A stretch of DNA of 64,000 nucleotides. Origin: Epiperipatus broadwayi. Taxonomy: Eukaryota > Onychophora > Udeonychophora > Euonychophora > Peripatidae. How positions within the stretch are numbered: the stretch's first letter is position 1; each line of letters begins with the position of its first letter. The notes below the pieces were generated by a model. The model did not search any database. It was not told where the DNA came from and was given only the letters and a program-made list of their open reading frames with translations. The position numbers were made by a program, and so were the translations under genes. The stretch covers positions 883,501 through 947,500 of the forward strand of contig JAQFVV010012546.1 of NCBI GenBank assembly GCA_028023455.1, given 5' to 3'. Shown here piece by piece: positions 12,078-22,432 of the stretch.

Positions 12078-12424
12078 TAATGAATCTGTATAAAATATGT
12101 AGATATATTTGTGATTTATAGTTAGGTTTATAGTTATTGCAAAACTTGTTGTTTTTTTTTTTTACTTTATTTTAGTTATAATAGCTATTGCCATTTAAGG
12201 CTTATTGCTGCTAATACACTACAGATTAACATATATATATATGCAATATATTGAAAAAATATTGCATATATATATATATATTAATCTGTAGTGTATTAAC
12301 AGCAATCAGCCTTAAATGACAATAGCTATTATAACTAAAATAAAGTAAAAAACAAGTTTTGCAATAACTACAAACCTAATTATAAATCATAAATATATCT
12401 ATATATTTTATACAGATTCATTAA
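12078..12424. repeat. Near-perfect 345-bp palindrome
   Basis: The left arm starts TGAATCTGTATAAAATATG and the right arm ends with its complement. Arms of about 160 bp match almost base for base, including 'agttataatagctattg' and 'aatacactacagatta', around a short (AT)n/ATTGCAATAT-like centre near 12250. Such high arm identity implies a recent inversion-duplication, or a sequencing fold-back. It sits directly upstream of, or inside, an RTE 3' fragment. Confidence 0.85.
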
Positions 12425-12429
12425 AAAAT

Positions 12430-12696
12430 TGAAAAAATTAAAAGACTGAAGTGGAGTTGGGCTGGACATATTGTTAGAAGAGATCATAATAGATGGACAA
12501 TTGAAATTTTAAACTGGATTCCAAGAGATTGTAAAACACCCAGAAAGAGTCCACATGTGAGATTGATGGATGAAATAAGAAAGTATGCAGGGGTGATGTA
12601 GAGAAGAGAAGCTAAAGATAGGAAAATATGGATTGAACTTGGATAGATCTTCATCCTGCAGTAGATTGATAATGGTTGATGATGATGATGATGATA
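12430..12696 (+). pseudogene. RTE-type LINE, C-terminus and 3' end
   Basis: Read in one frame, the DNA encodes the conserved RTE end: WSWAGHIVRRD, then RWTIEILNWIPRDCK, then DEIRKYAGVM, a stop, RREAKDRKIWIELG and a further stop. The element ends in (GAT)n at 12678-12694, the simple-repeat tail typical of RTE/BovB-like elements. It is heavily 5'-truncated and non-functional. Four more 3' ends of this family occur at 25.8, 30.0, 31.5 and 62.1 kb. Confidence 0.85.
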
Positions 12697-12704
12697 TATA
12701 TGCA

Positions 12705-13072
12705 ATAATTCAAAGGGTATTATTCTCCTTTATTCTTCAGGTGTTGTTGGTGTACTAGCATGGAAATTGAACCTGGACTTTTAGCTTCTTGAATATTAAA
12801 TTTTAAATTAGGATGGCTCAATTAGAGTATTATCTTAAACTTCAATATTTAACAATCTAAATGTTTAGGTTTGATTTTCATGCTAGTACAGTCACTGGTT
12901 AGATCAGCAATACTTGAAAAAGATGAAAGAATAACACCATGCAAATCACTGTGCATATTCTAACTTATATGCTATTACAATAGTTGAAAGTAATTGAAAG
13001 ATTTAAATAAAGTTAATTTTTTCTAAATATGTTTTACACTTAATATTAGATGTTGGAAATAGTCCAACATAT
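12705..13072. repeat. Foldback element, family F5 (copy B)
   Basis: Shares with copy A the segments 'ggtattattctc', 'caatacttgaa', 'actgtgcatat', 'tttaaataaagtt' and GGAAATAGTCCAACATATA. The left arm is shorter, so the inverted structure is asymmetrical. The centre near 12810 contains unrelated sequence. Confidence 0.65.
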
Positions 13073-13200
13073 AAATACAAGAATAAAAACTTTTCCCTGA
13101 GTCTAACATGAGCATAGGTACCATTATGTAACCAAATTTTAATACTATTAACTTTTCAGTTGAATTTTCAAAAATAGAAGATATTAAATTAGGCATTATA

Positions 13201-13272
13201 ACAAAAAAAAAAAAAAAACATTATGCAGGTTTTTTTTTTCATTTGTTAATTTAACCTTCAAAAAAAAAAAAC
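13201..13272. repeat. Poly-A and poly-T homopolymer tracts
   Basis: A run of 16 A (13203-13218), a 10-T run and an 11-A run within 70 bp. Low complexity. Confidence 0.8.
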
Positions 13273-13789
13273 TTGCAGTCAGCTATCTGTATTATTAAAT
13301 GTATTTTCACTGGAAAATGACTTCCACTAACAACAAATTTATGTCTTACAAGTTGATGGCAGCTTAGCTACCAATGCTGGGATCCAATCAGTTGTTCAAA
13401 AGTTTACAGGAAATAAACTTTGCACCCTTTATGGATTTATATTTAGAAAAAAAGTAGATTTGTCTTTATGTTCAGTACTACCACTGCCTTTTGATTTAAT
13501 ACAGAACTGATAATATTATTTATAAATAATCTGTCAGTCTAGCTACTTTTTTATATAAATAGATTTTTCAGTTTTTGGATTATGTGTATAGATTATGCCA
13601 GTTAACAATGTGTCTCTCTGAAAATAATTATTTTATTTGCAAGCTTACATTTTATCATTTATTTGTTTAAAGATAGGCCATTGTGTAGTGCCTTTAAAAT
13701 ATTTATTTAACTGGTAACTAAATAAGAAAAAAACAAATTTATCAAAGATTTGAATTATATATATACAAATAAAATGTCCGTTAATTAAA

Positions 13790-14744
13790 AAAACTATTGT
13801 AATAACAATAAAAATAATAAATATAACAGTAATAAACTGTTATATATAGTCTTTCAATCTGCAGAAGTACTTTTGGTTAATTCCTTAACCTGCCTCAACT
13901 GCCATTAAATTCAAATAAAATGGAACTACCATTATCAACTCAAATCCCACGAATCCCGAATTTTAATGTTAGCAGCTTGTGTATTAATTAAATCCATTTT
14001 ATTCCTATTTATTAAAATCCTTTTCAATTTTTTATTTATTATGGTTTCTCTCTTCATGAAGAGGAAGAATCTTAAGACTTTTATAATAAAACTTAAATTC
14101 ATATTTACATGTCCTTTCATGATCCAAAAAAAACTGAAGCAGTCATTAAATCACTATTATTTTTACTTTTCACATGCTACTGCTTCTTTACCCTTTTTTC
14201 AATACTGTACCTATATATAATATGCATTCACAAAAAATTTTGATACACAACATTATTTTTCAGAAAACTAATGTTGTGTATCAAAAAATTAAATGTGTAT
14301 CAAAAGTTTTGTGGATGTATGTTATCATATATAGGTGAATCGGGGTGCAGTATTGAAAAAAGATTAAAGGAGCATGAATGGTTATATAAGCATGTGAAAA
14401 GTAAAAATAACAGTGATTTAGTGACTGCTTCAGTTTTCTTGGATCATGATAAAACATGTAAATATAAATTTCAGTTTGATATTGAAAGTGTTAAGATTCT
14501 TTATGAAGAGAGAAACCATAATAAAAAAAATTAAAGTGGCAATTTTAATAAATAAGAGTGAATTTAATTAGTAGGCAAGCTGCTAACATTAAAATTTAAA
14601 ATTCATGGATTTAAGTTGATGATGTTTGTTTTTGTTTTGTTATTTGAAGTTAATGGCAGTTGAGAAGGTTAAGGAATTAACAGAAAGTACTTCTGCAGAT
14701 TGAAAGGTTGTATATAATAGTTTATAACCATTAAATTTATTATC

Positions 14745-14745
<1 letters not shown>
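13790..14745 (+). mobile_element. Penelope-like element fragment flanked by inverted repeats
   Basis: The left arm (13790-13985) and right arm (14560-14745) are complementary. The left reads CTTTCAATCTGCAGAAGTAC and TTAATTCCTTAACCTGCC, then AATTTTAATGTTAGCAGCTTG. The right carries the complements in reverse order. Between them is a frame with a GIY-YIG nuclease signature. Penelope-like elements carry exactly this nuclease C-terminal to their reverse transcriptase and are bounded by repeats that can be inverted. No reverse transcriptase remains. A deleted relative consisting of arms only lies at 30485-30650. Confidence 0.75.
14271..14534 (+). pseudogene. GIY-YIG endonuclease fragment, Penelope-like
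   Basis: The 87-residue frame contains YIGESGCSIEKRLKEHEW at residues 20-37, the second half (YIG) of a GIY-YIG nuclease with the usual arginine and following EH. Further on comes SVFLDHDKTCKYKFQFDIESVKILYEERN, matching the H-x-I/F and VKIL-x-E-E region of Penelope-like nucleases, where the glutamate is catalytic. The GIY half may be altered (FCGCMLSYIG). In an intact element this domain nicks target DNA for retrotransposition. Only the tail of the polyprotein is left. The ATG used is the first in frame, not a native start. Confidence 0.8.

Positions 14746-14754
<9 letters not shown>

Positions 14755-14775
<21 letters not shown>
14755..14775. repeat. (TA)n microsatellite
   Basis: Pure TA run between the Penelope-like fragment and foldback F1-B. 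Confidence 0.9.
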
Positions 14776-14880
14776 TACAAGAGATTTGAACTCAGACATT
14801 CAAACTCCTCACAGCTATCCAATCCATCTTATACAACTGATTACATATGACCACATACATGTGAAAAAGATAAATGATCT

Positions 14881-14922
14881 CCAATATATGCATTTCATGC
14901 TAAACCAGCAATCATCAGTTAG
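14881..14922 (-). ncRNA. Type I hammerhead ribozyme candidate (F1-B left arm)
   Basis: Read on minus: CTAA (stem I), CTGATGA, stem II UGCU/AGCA with loop GGTTT, GAAA, then ATGCATATA with a tiny stem III, cleavage after AUA, then TTGG closing stem I. An outer GATC pairs with GATC beyond an internal loop, as expected for a type I ribozyme with loop contacts. Stem I has one G-U pair. Confidence 0.6.
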
Positions 14923-15309
14923 TCCAGATCACCATCTCCAACATATTAAGAAAACAAATCTTCAAATTTTAATGGACAACTCACCAACTTTTCTATCATC
15001 CATATCTTTAAAAGTCCAAAAATAAATCCACAAAACCTTGATGATGCCAATATTATTGTCATATCCATGTTGACCTTAAGTCAATCTGACTTATTGACAT
15101 ATTGAGGTCCTGTGTATGAGGGGTCAGATTGACTTAAGGTCAACATGGGTATGACAATGATATTGGCATCATCAGGGCTTTGAGAATTTCATTTTTGCAT
15201 TTTCAATGATATGGATGGCTGAAGATTTGGAGAGTGGAGAAGATTTAAGCTTTTTCATTAAAGTTTGAAGATTTTTTTATCTTAATATAAACTTAGCAGT
15301 GATTGTATA

Positions 15310-15342
<33 letters not shown>

Positions 15343-15349
15343 CACCATC

Positions 15350-15385
<36 letters not shown>

Positions 15386-15399
15386 GATGGTGATCTGGA

Positions 15400-15441
15400 C
15401 CAACTGATGAGTGCTGGTTCAGCATGAAATACATATATTGG
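15400..15441 (+). ncRNA. Type I hammerhead ribozyme candidate (F1-B right arm), best copy
   Basis: All core elements are present in order: CCAA at 15400-15403, CTGATGA at 15404-15410, stem II GUGCUG/CAGCAU (one G-U) closed by GTT at 15411-15425, and GAAA at 15426-15429. A 3-bp stem III with a 2-nt loop follows, giving cleavage triplet AUA ending at 15437, then TTGG at 15438-15441 pairing perfectly with CCAA. Very short stem III is characteristic of the minimal hammerheads in Penelope-like elements and metazoan retrozymes. Activity is untested. Confidence 0.7.
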
Positions 15442-15863
15442 AGTTCATTTATCTTTTTCACATTTATGTGGTCATGTGTTTCAGTTGTATATGATTGACT
15501 GGAAGCAGTGAGTAATTTGAAAGTCTGAGTTAAAATTTCTTATGATTATATTAATTTTTATTATACATGTATTTAAATATTATATACTTAATATTGAAAG
15601 GATTATTGTGAAATATGTAAAAACAGATATCTATTCAACTACTGCATATATAGACATAGATATAGGTAATACATTTAAACTTTTAAAACACATTTAATTT
15701 CAGATAGTAGGAAAAAAAGTCATTTCTTTAAAAAAATAAGCTACCTTGAAAAATATAATAACTTAAATCTTTACATATGCCCTTTAGTCAAGAGGAGTAA
15801 TTGGCATAGTGGTTAGAATAGATTTCTGCTATACAAAAGTTTTAAAACATAAAAAATGTCAAG

Positions 15864-15968
15864 CATTGTTAGCCAAAAGGTTAGCGCCTCTGCCTTGCAA
15901 GCAAAGCAGTTGGTTGTTGCAGATTCATCTCTTGAACCCCCCCGGCCGATGCTAAGACATATGAAAAT
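15864..15968 (+). mobile_element. tRNA-derived SINE, 3' half rearranged
   Basis: Box A (TTAGCCAAAAGGTTAGCG) and the GTTGGTTG segment are present. The box B region reads 'gattcatctcttgaaccccc', so the usual GGGTTC is disturbed. The 3' motif GCTAAGACATATGAAAATAA is intact. Its distal part is duplicated in tandem immediately downstream. Confidence 0.75.
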
Positions 15969-16091
15969 AAAATAATCAAGTGATTATTTGTTCAGGAATT
16001 GCATAAAAAGTCTTGAACCCCCCCGGCCGATGCTAAGACATATGAAAATAAAATAATCAAGTGATTATTTGTTCAGGAATTGCATAAAAAG
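15930..16091. repeat. Exact 81-bp tandem duplication of SINE 3' end and flank
   Basis: Units 15930-16010 and 16011-16091 look identical at every base. Each begins TCTTGAACCCCCCCGGCCGA and ends GAATTGCATAAAAAG. The duplicated unit spans the SINE 3' terminus plus about 45 bp of flank, so it arose after insertion. Confidence 0.95.
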
Positions 16092-17950
16092 TTTTAACAC
16101 TGAAAGAGACACAATATTTGCATTATCCATGATCTTGAGTTTCCCACAATCTACTAGTACTCTAAATTAAGTAGGATTAAAATTTTTAATTAATGGAGAT
16201 AAATGAAGGCACTTTATTTTGGGATTTTAAATAAAATTTATCTTCAAATGAATGGATGAACTATGCTAGTGATTAACTGTTAATGTTACCATTTAAACAT
16301 ATTTATTAGAGCCATATATTAACAAAAATTGATATTGGATAATGCTCAGAACTAGAAATGAATGAATGTGAATGAAAGTCTTTAATTGTCTTTTACCGGT
16401 TCCATATTGAACTCTGTGATTAACAATAACAAATTTGTGTATTAATTTTATTGTTTTCCAAGTCAACCTTTATTTAGTCATACATTACTTTATAAAATAC
16501 ATTTACTGAGATTTATGAATATCATATTTAAATAAAAAACATTTTTTTTGTAATTTATATAAAGTGTAGCAATTCCAAATAGCTTATAGCAGGCACAAAT
16601 TTTCTTCGTTAAAAAAAATTAGTGAAGGGAAAAACATTAATTACTCAGTTCGACAAGTTGTGAGTTTGAAACTATTTTTCATCCTTTTTACCCTCTAGCT
16701 AAAAATTAGCTGTATATTTATAACATATAGTATTCATTCATACAGACACAAGATTTCGATGTTAATTAAAAATAGATTTCAGTCTATTCAACTTTTATTA
16801 TATTTTTTCATGAATAAAACAATTTCAAAATCTTAATTATGCTCATTCTTTTATGTATTAAAAATTTGGAATTTAATTTTAAATAAACCTGATTCTCTGT
16901 TATATTTGATTTTTAAAACGGTTTTTTTATTTCATAGTGAAATAATCCAGAAAAAAGTTTTCTTTCTGAATACATGAATAGTAAGAATTTAAAATCTTTT
17001 ATAGGATATTGTACTTAGAAATATTGATCTATCGTTTTGCATTTTCCAAATGGAAAAAAGAAATTGCAAATCTAAAAAAAAAAAAATTAACATATTTTTT
17101 TGATATATGATTGTAAAACTTTTTTATTATGAAAAGAATGTTGTTGAATTAATATAGTTATATATACTTTTTGCTAAATCAATTAATAGAAAACGTATAA
17201 AATAATTTATCCTAATAAAATATTAAGTTCAATACTTTATGGAATTTAGCCAGTATAATAAGGAACTCAAGATTTGGGGATTTTGGAATTGTACTTAACT
17301 GAGTAAAATATTTTAAACAAATAATTTAATTATTTAAAGAAAAGTTAAGCTAAATGTGCAACTTGGGTTTCTAAACTTTATACGATTCCTGCACAATTAA
17401 ACTTATGATATAATTAATTTGCGTATAGAAATACAGGTACTCTGTTTTATGAGACATAAATTTCTGTTTAAATTAGTGATGGTACACATTAAGAAATAGG
17501 TTTCTGGTTATAAAATAATTATTAAATATATATAATTAAATTGATTTGAATGTTGATTTTTTTCTCTTGCCCAAGGTAGATTGTGATAACTATAATCAAG
17601 TTTTATTACTAAATCACCATTCATGGTACATTTCTAAATACACACTTAACACTATTTTTATTTTGCATTTTAATAGTTGGAATTAAATAAAAATTAGCTA
17701 GCCTTTACATAATTTACTTCAAAGCAAAGATCTGCATCAATCTATAAGAAGGAACAGTGTAAAAAATATATATTGCTGGTGTTTGAAGGCTGAAGATTTA
17801 TTTTATTCTTCATCTAAGAGTTCAAATCCTAAACATAGTTTCAATTTTAAAAAATCAAAATTTTATTTGGCTTAAATTTATAAATATATGATAGATGGAT
17901 ATACTATCCAATAATCCTATGCCTTGAAATTTAGTGAGATGTTTATAAGA
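16092..17950. other. AT-rich spacer, no feature recognised
   Basis: About 1.9 kb with frequent stops and no palindrome, tandem array or protein similarity that I can see. Confidence 0.5.
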
Positions 17951-17966
17951 AGAAAGAATATTAAGT

Positions 17967-18073
17967 CTTGCATTGTTAGCCAAGAGGTAACGCAGCCCCA
18001 TGCAAGCAAGTAGTTGGTTGCAGACGGTTGTGGGTTCACATCCCGGCCGATGCTATGACACATGGAAAAAAAA
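17967..18073 (+). mobile_element. tRNA-derived SINE with perfect target-site duplication
   Basis: Starts with CTTGCATTGTTAGCCAAGAG, has GCAGACGGTTGTGGGTTCAC and the box B remnant, then CCGGCCGATGCTATGACACA and an A tail. A perfect 16-bp repeat, AGAAAGAATATTAAGT, flanks it at 17951-17966 and 18074-18089, so insertion was by target-primed retroposition. A short frame across it is spurious. Confidence 0.9.
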
Positions 18074-18403
18074 AGAAAGAATATTAAGTGTATACATTGC
18101 TTTTATCTCAGTTGCTTTTATTTCAAAAACAATAATCACTTCTTTTTATAATTTAATAATGTTTCTGATTGTTTTTGTTGTTGTTTTGTGAGTATTGCTT
18201 TAAAATAACATTTTCTCTCTTTTTTAATAGACATATAAATGTAACGTGATAATTGTTTTTTATTGTCACATATAATACTTCATTGTCTTTAATGTTTTCC
18301 TAAGTTACTTCTTTCATTGTAAAACATCAGCTTATTGGTTTATTAATATTAGAACTGAAAAATACAATGTTTATAGTCAAGATTTTTTTTTTACTGCTTG
18401 AGA

Positions 18404-18990
<587 letters not shown>

Positions 18991-19052
18991 ATCAGCTTAT
19001 TGGCTTATTGATATTATAGAACAAAAACATCGCGCTATATAAGAAAATAAAT

Positions 19053-19056
<4 letters not shown>

Positions 19057-19121
<65 letters not shown>
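19057..19121. repeat. (ATT)n microsatellite
   Basis: Pure trinucleotide array between F4-family units. Confidence 0.95.
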
Positions 19122-19124
<3 letters not shown>

Positions 19125-19384
19125 TCAAATATCAGCCTTTCAAGCTAATTGTGCATATGCTTTTGCAAGTGTTAATAATAATAAATGAATCCTTTCTCTC
19201 CAATACGAGATATAGTACTTATGCAAGAATAAAATGAATCCACTTATTCCTATGACTCAAATACTTATATATGAGCAAATCTGAAGTACTGGCAAGGAAA
19301 GTGTGAAGATGGAACAGTCACTTTAAATTACTATATACAATGTCTGAATAAATGACGGTGAAATTGTCTAGAATTTACTAAACG

Positions 19385-19385
<1 letters not shown>
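19122..19385 (+). repeat. F4-related repeat unit 1
   Basis: Begins ATTCAAATATCAGCCTTTCA and ends CTAGAATTTACTAAACGTC before an (ATT)n run. It shares GCAAATCTGAAGTACTGGCA and the 'gaatccac' and 'cactttaaatta' segments with F4 in diverged form. The second unit is about 95% alike by eye. Confidence 0.85.

Positions 19386-19446
<61 letters not shown>
19386..19446. repeat. (ATT)n microsatellite
   Basis: Separates the two F4-related units. Confidence 0.95.
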
Positions 19447-19448
<2 letters not shown>

Positions 19449-19718
19449 ATTCAAATATCAGCCTTTCAAGCTAATTGTGCATATGCTTTTGCGAGTGTTA
19501 ATAATAATAAATGAATACTTTCTCTCCAATACAAGATATAGTATTTGTGCAGGAATAAAATGAATCCGCTTATTCCTATGACTCAAATGCTTATATATGA
19601 GCAAATCTGAAGTACTGGCAAGGAAAGTGTGTGCAGATAGAACAGTCACTTTAAATTATTATATATGATGTCTGAATAAAGGACGGCGGTGAAATTGTCT
19701 AGAATTTACTAAACGTCA
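19447..19718 (+). repeat. F4-related repeat unit 2
   Basis: Tandem partner of 19122-19385 with a few substitutions and a 'gtgtgc' expansion. It also ends in AAACGTC followed by an (ATT)n run. The unit plus its array behaves as a roughly 320-bp tandem repeat. Confidence 0.85.
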
Positions 19719-19743
19719 TTATTATTACTATTATTATTATTGT

Positions 19744-19821
<78 letters not shown>
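19719..19821. repeat. (ATT)n then (AAT)n, an inverted microsatellite pair
   Basis: ATT units switch to AAT units at about 19742-19745, so the array can fold on itself. Confidence 0.9.
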
Positions 19822-19822
<1 letters not shown>

Positions 19823-20074
19823 TACCATACCATACCAACATACCCCCAGATCACATCCCTAATGATACTAAAAGAAAATCTGACTACCTAATGAAAATTT
19901 GCACTCTAAAGAATCAACAATAACTCACATTGATTTAATATCAATGTTTGCAGACCTCACAAACAATTGTCACACTCTCATGAAAATCATTAGTACCTCA
20001 CATATGTTATCCAGACAACCCATCCACATATAAAACCAAACCTGGTTTGCATGCATAAACACAGAATTCCAGAG

Positions 20075-20545
20075 CATGTAAAATTTCATCTAATTTTGTG
20101 TAAATCAATAAGTCAACTTTTAGATATGTAAACTTACAATTACAGATTGCCAATGTAATCTCAGTAATCCAAGCTATGTAATCCTTTAGTAACTAATCCA
20201 CTGCTTGTAAAAAATTCCTCCAGTCCTGGGTAAATCAATAAATCAACTTTTACATGTGTACAACTACAGATTGTCATGTAACCAAAGCAATCAAAATTAT
20301 GTAAAATCAACAACCTGTAAAAATTCTCGTAATCTGGTGTAAATCAATAAAACAGCTTTTACATGCATAAATCTACATTTATGGATTGCCTACATAACCA
20401 CAGCAATGCAAGTGGCACAAAACCCTTGTTACTAATCCACAGCATGTAAAAATTTATGTAATCTTGTGTAAATCAACTTTTACATATGTGCACCTATAGC
20501 TACAGATTGCCCATGTAAACACAGCAATCCAAACTATGCAAAACC
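20075..20545 (+). repeat. Four-unit diverged tandem repeat, period about 110-125 bp
   Basis: Units start near 20075, 20202, 20313 and 20434. Each has a 'catgtaaaaattt' start, then GTGTAAATCAATAAATCAAC, 'ttttacatatgt', 'acagattgcc.atgtaa', 'cagcaatcca' and 'aaaaccctt'. The array is followed by AATAAATAAAGC and an (AAT)n-like tail at 20585, which looks like the 3' end of a LINE. The repeats may therefore be its 3' UTR. Confidence 0.8.
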
Positions 20546-20639
20546 CTTGGGACTTTCTAAAATAAATAAAGCTTATCATTGAAAATAATAATAACAATTA
20601 TTATTATTGTTATTAAAAAATTGAACTCTTTTTACAGAA

Positions 20640-22265
20640 TATAACTTGGAGTTTAAAACTTAATTTATCAAAAATAAGAGGAAAATGAAATGATAGCGAT
20701 ATGTTTAAGTTGCACATGCAGTATGGATTAAATGTTTAAAATATGCAACAAATATAGTTATTAATTTAGTGAAAAAATGTAATTTAATTAGCTATAATTA
20801 TCTGCATATACCGAGAACTAGCAATTATTAAATCAACAATAAGCTTTAATGCATCTTAGTTACTATAGAACAAACTTAAATGATGTATTAAAATTAATAA
20901 TATAATCATTTGCTGTTGTATTTTATTTTATTTTATTGCTGAAAGTACTATAAAGGCATAAACAGCAACAATGGAAAAAATACCGAATCTTCTTATTTTT
21001 GTTTTACTGAGTCTGATTGTGTGTGTGTGTGTGTGTGTGTGTGTATGGTCTTCTTATTGGTACAACACTTTTCTGTTATGATCACAACTTTTGTTTTAAA
21101 CGCGGGCCAAATTATTTGGCCATTTTTTCATCTTTCAAACTTGAGACCTTTTTAATGATCGACCTATTGCTAATCTGTATAATTTGTAAGGAAATGGATA
21201 TCGAACAATTTTTTGCTAGAGCGAAAAGCATGGATGGAAATTCATTACAACTATTTCCCCCAAAGCTGGGAAAACATAATAAGAAATATATTTTCTTTAA
21301 CAATTCTATTTTGCAATTTTGTGAGAATTTAAAACCTTTATTTATTTTTTATCATTGTATAATGATGAACCCTTTAAAATTGTAGATTTTTAAAAATATT
21401 ATCTCATTTATTTTAAATCTACATACACATACACCATATAGTATATGTTTATGTGTAATTACTAATTTTTCCTTTTGATCATGTTGCAAGTTGAAAATTC
21501 TCAATTGGAAAGTTTACAACTTCTAGGTCATTGTTCTATTAACCTTATATTTTTTGCATACAAGGTGCTTTTGAAAACAGTGTTCAGTCATAAATTATTG
21601 GAAATCATGTGTTACAGGATTGCAAAAATATATTAAACAATATATATAATTAAAAATTTATAAATGACAAAGTTTTTCGATAATAAAAAATTATATAATT
21701 GGATTTATTTAGAAATGTTTTTAATCAGAATAAATAATAATTTTATTTTTTTAATATTACGTAGCACTTAAATAATCGACGAAATTTGAAAAATGTATCT
21801 TGCAGGTCCCCTAGTAACAGATTTATATACTTATCTTGTGAAAATGTTTATTTAAAAGAGGATACTATATGTGGCATTTGTAATCATTAGTGGAAATATC
21901 TTTATATTTTCTTACACTTTTGAAACAATGATTATTCATTGGTTTATATAGGTAAATAATAAATTTTGGTGACCTTGAATAGATTAAAAATAATCAAATA
22001 ATTTATTCCTAGAGAGTTTGAAAAAATTCCATACCAGAAGAAAGAGAGAGATGGAACTGTAATCTATGGATTTGAAGTTCCAAAGTCTATCTTTCTTTTA
22101 GATCTTTAAACCCAGCAGACAGCTCTGATAATGAAACTACATTATAAAATATTGCAGCATTTTATACTATTAAGGTTTCATCTACATATAGAATTTAAAA
22201 GTTAAATCATCAAGATAAAAACTTTCATTAGCTGTCATTTATAAATTATCATGATCGTTTTTATC
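20640..22265. other. AT-rich spacer with a (GT)n tract at 21018-21044
   Basis: Contains a 26-bp GT microsatellite. Overlapping open frames on both strands around 21.0-21.4 kb show no recognisable domain and I do not call them genes. Confidence 0.5.
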
Positions 22266-22267
22266 TG

Positions 22268-22291
22268 CAGTGGGGGCGCGGGGGGGGGGGC
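22268..22291. repeat. G-rich homopolymer tract
   Basis: 'gtgggggcgcgggggggggg' is the only long G run in the window, just upstream of a SINE. Confidence 0.9.
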
Positions 22292-22324
22292 TGATAGAGG
22301 GAAAAGAAATAATTAAAGGTATTC

Positions 22325-22432
22325 ATTTTAGTCGAGAGGTCATCACAGCCACTTTGCAAGCAAGTAGTTGGTTGCAGACGGTTGTGGGTTCGCGTCCCAG
22401 CCGATGCTATGACATATGAAAAAAAAAAAATA
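22325..22432 (+). mobile_element. tRNA-derived SINE
   Basis: Box A-like TAGTCGAGAGGTCATCACAG, then AAGTAGTTGGTTGCAGACGG, box B GGGTTCGCGTCCCAG, the 3' motif GATGCTATGACATATGAAAA and a 12-A tail. Flanks 'tattcatttt' and 'atacatttt' suggest a short imperfect target duplication. Confidence 0.85.

Larger units (their letters stand above)
14780..15545. repeat. Foldback element F1 (copy B) with two hammerhead-like cores
   Basis: About 380-bp inverted arms meet near 15105. The central junction shows CAGATTGACTTAAGGTCAAC opposing its complement, and the arms share the 'tgatgccaatattattgtcat' and 'ccatccatat' segments. Each arm contains one hammerhead-ribozyme-like core: 14881-14922 on minus, 15400-15441 on plus. 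The right arm is interrupted by a palindromic (AT)n segment at 15309-15380 containing 'atcaccatctctaatat'. Other copies are at 4.4 kb (half) and 28.4 kb (complete). No protein is encoded. Confidence 0.85.

Noticed and set aside
17967-18073. Functional tRNA gene
   Set aside because: Box A and box B are present, but there is no complete cloverleaf. It has an A tail and 16-bp flanking duplications, so it is a SINE.
21017-21385. 122-residue frame starting in a GT repeat
   Set aside because: It begins within a (GT)n microsatellite, an overlapping frame exists on the other strand, and no motif is recognised.
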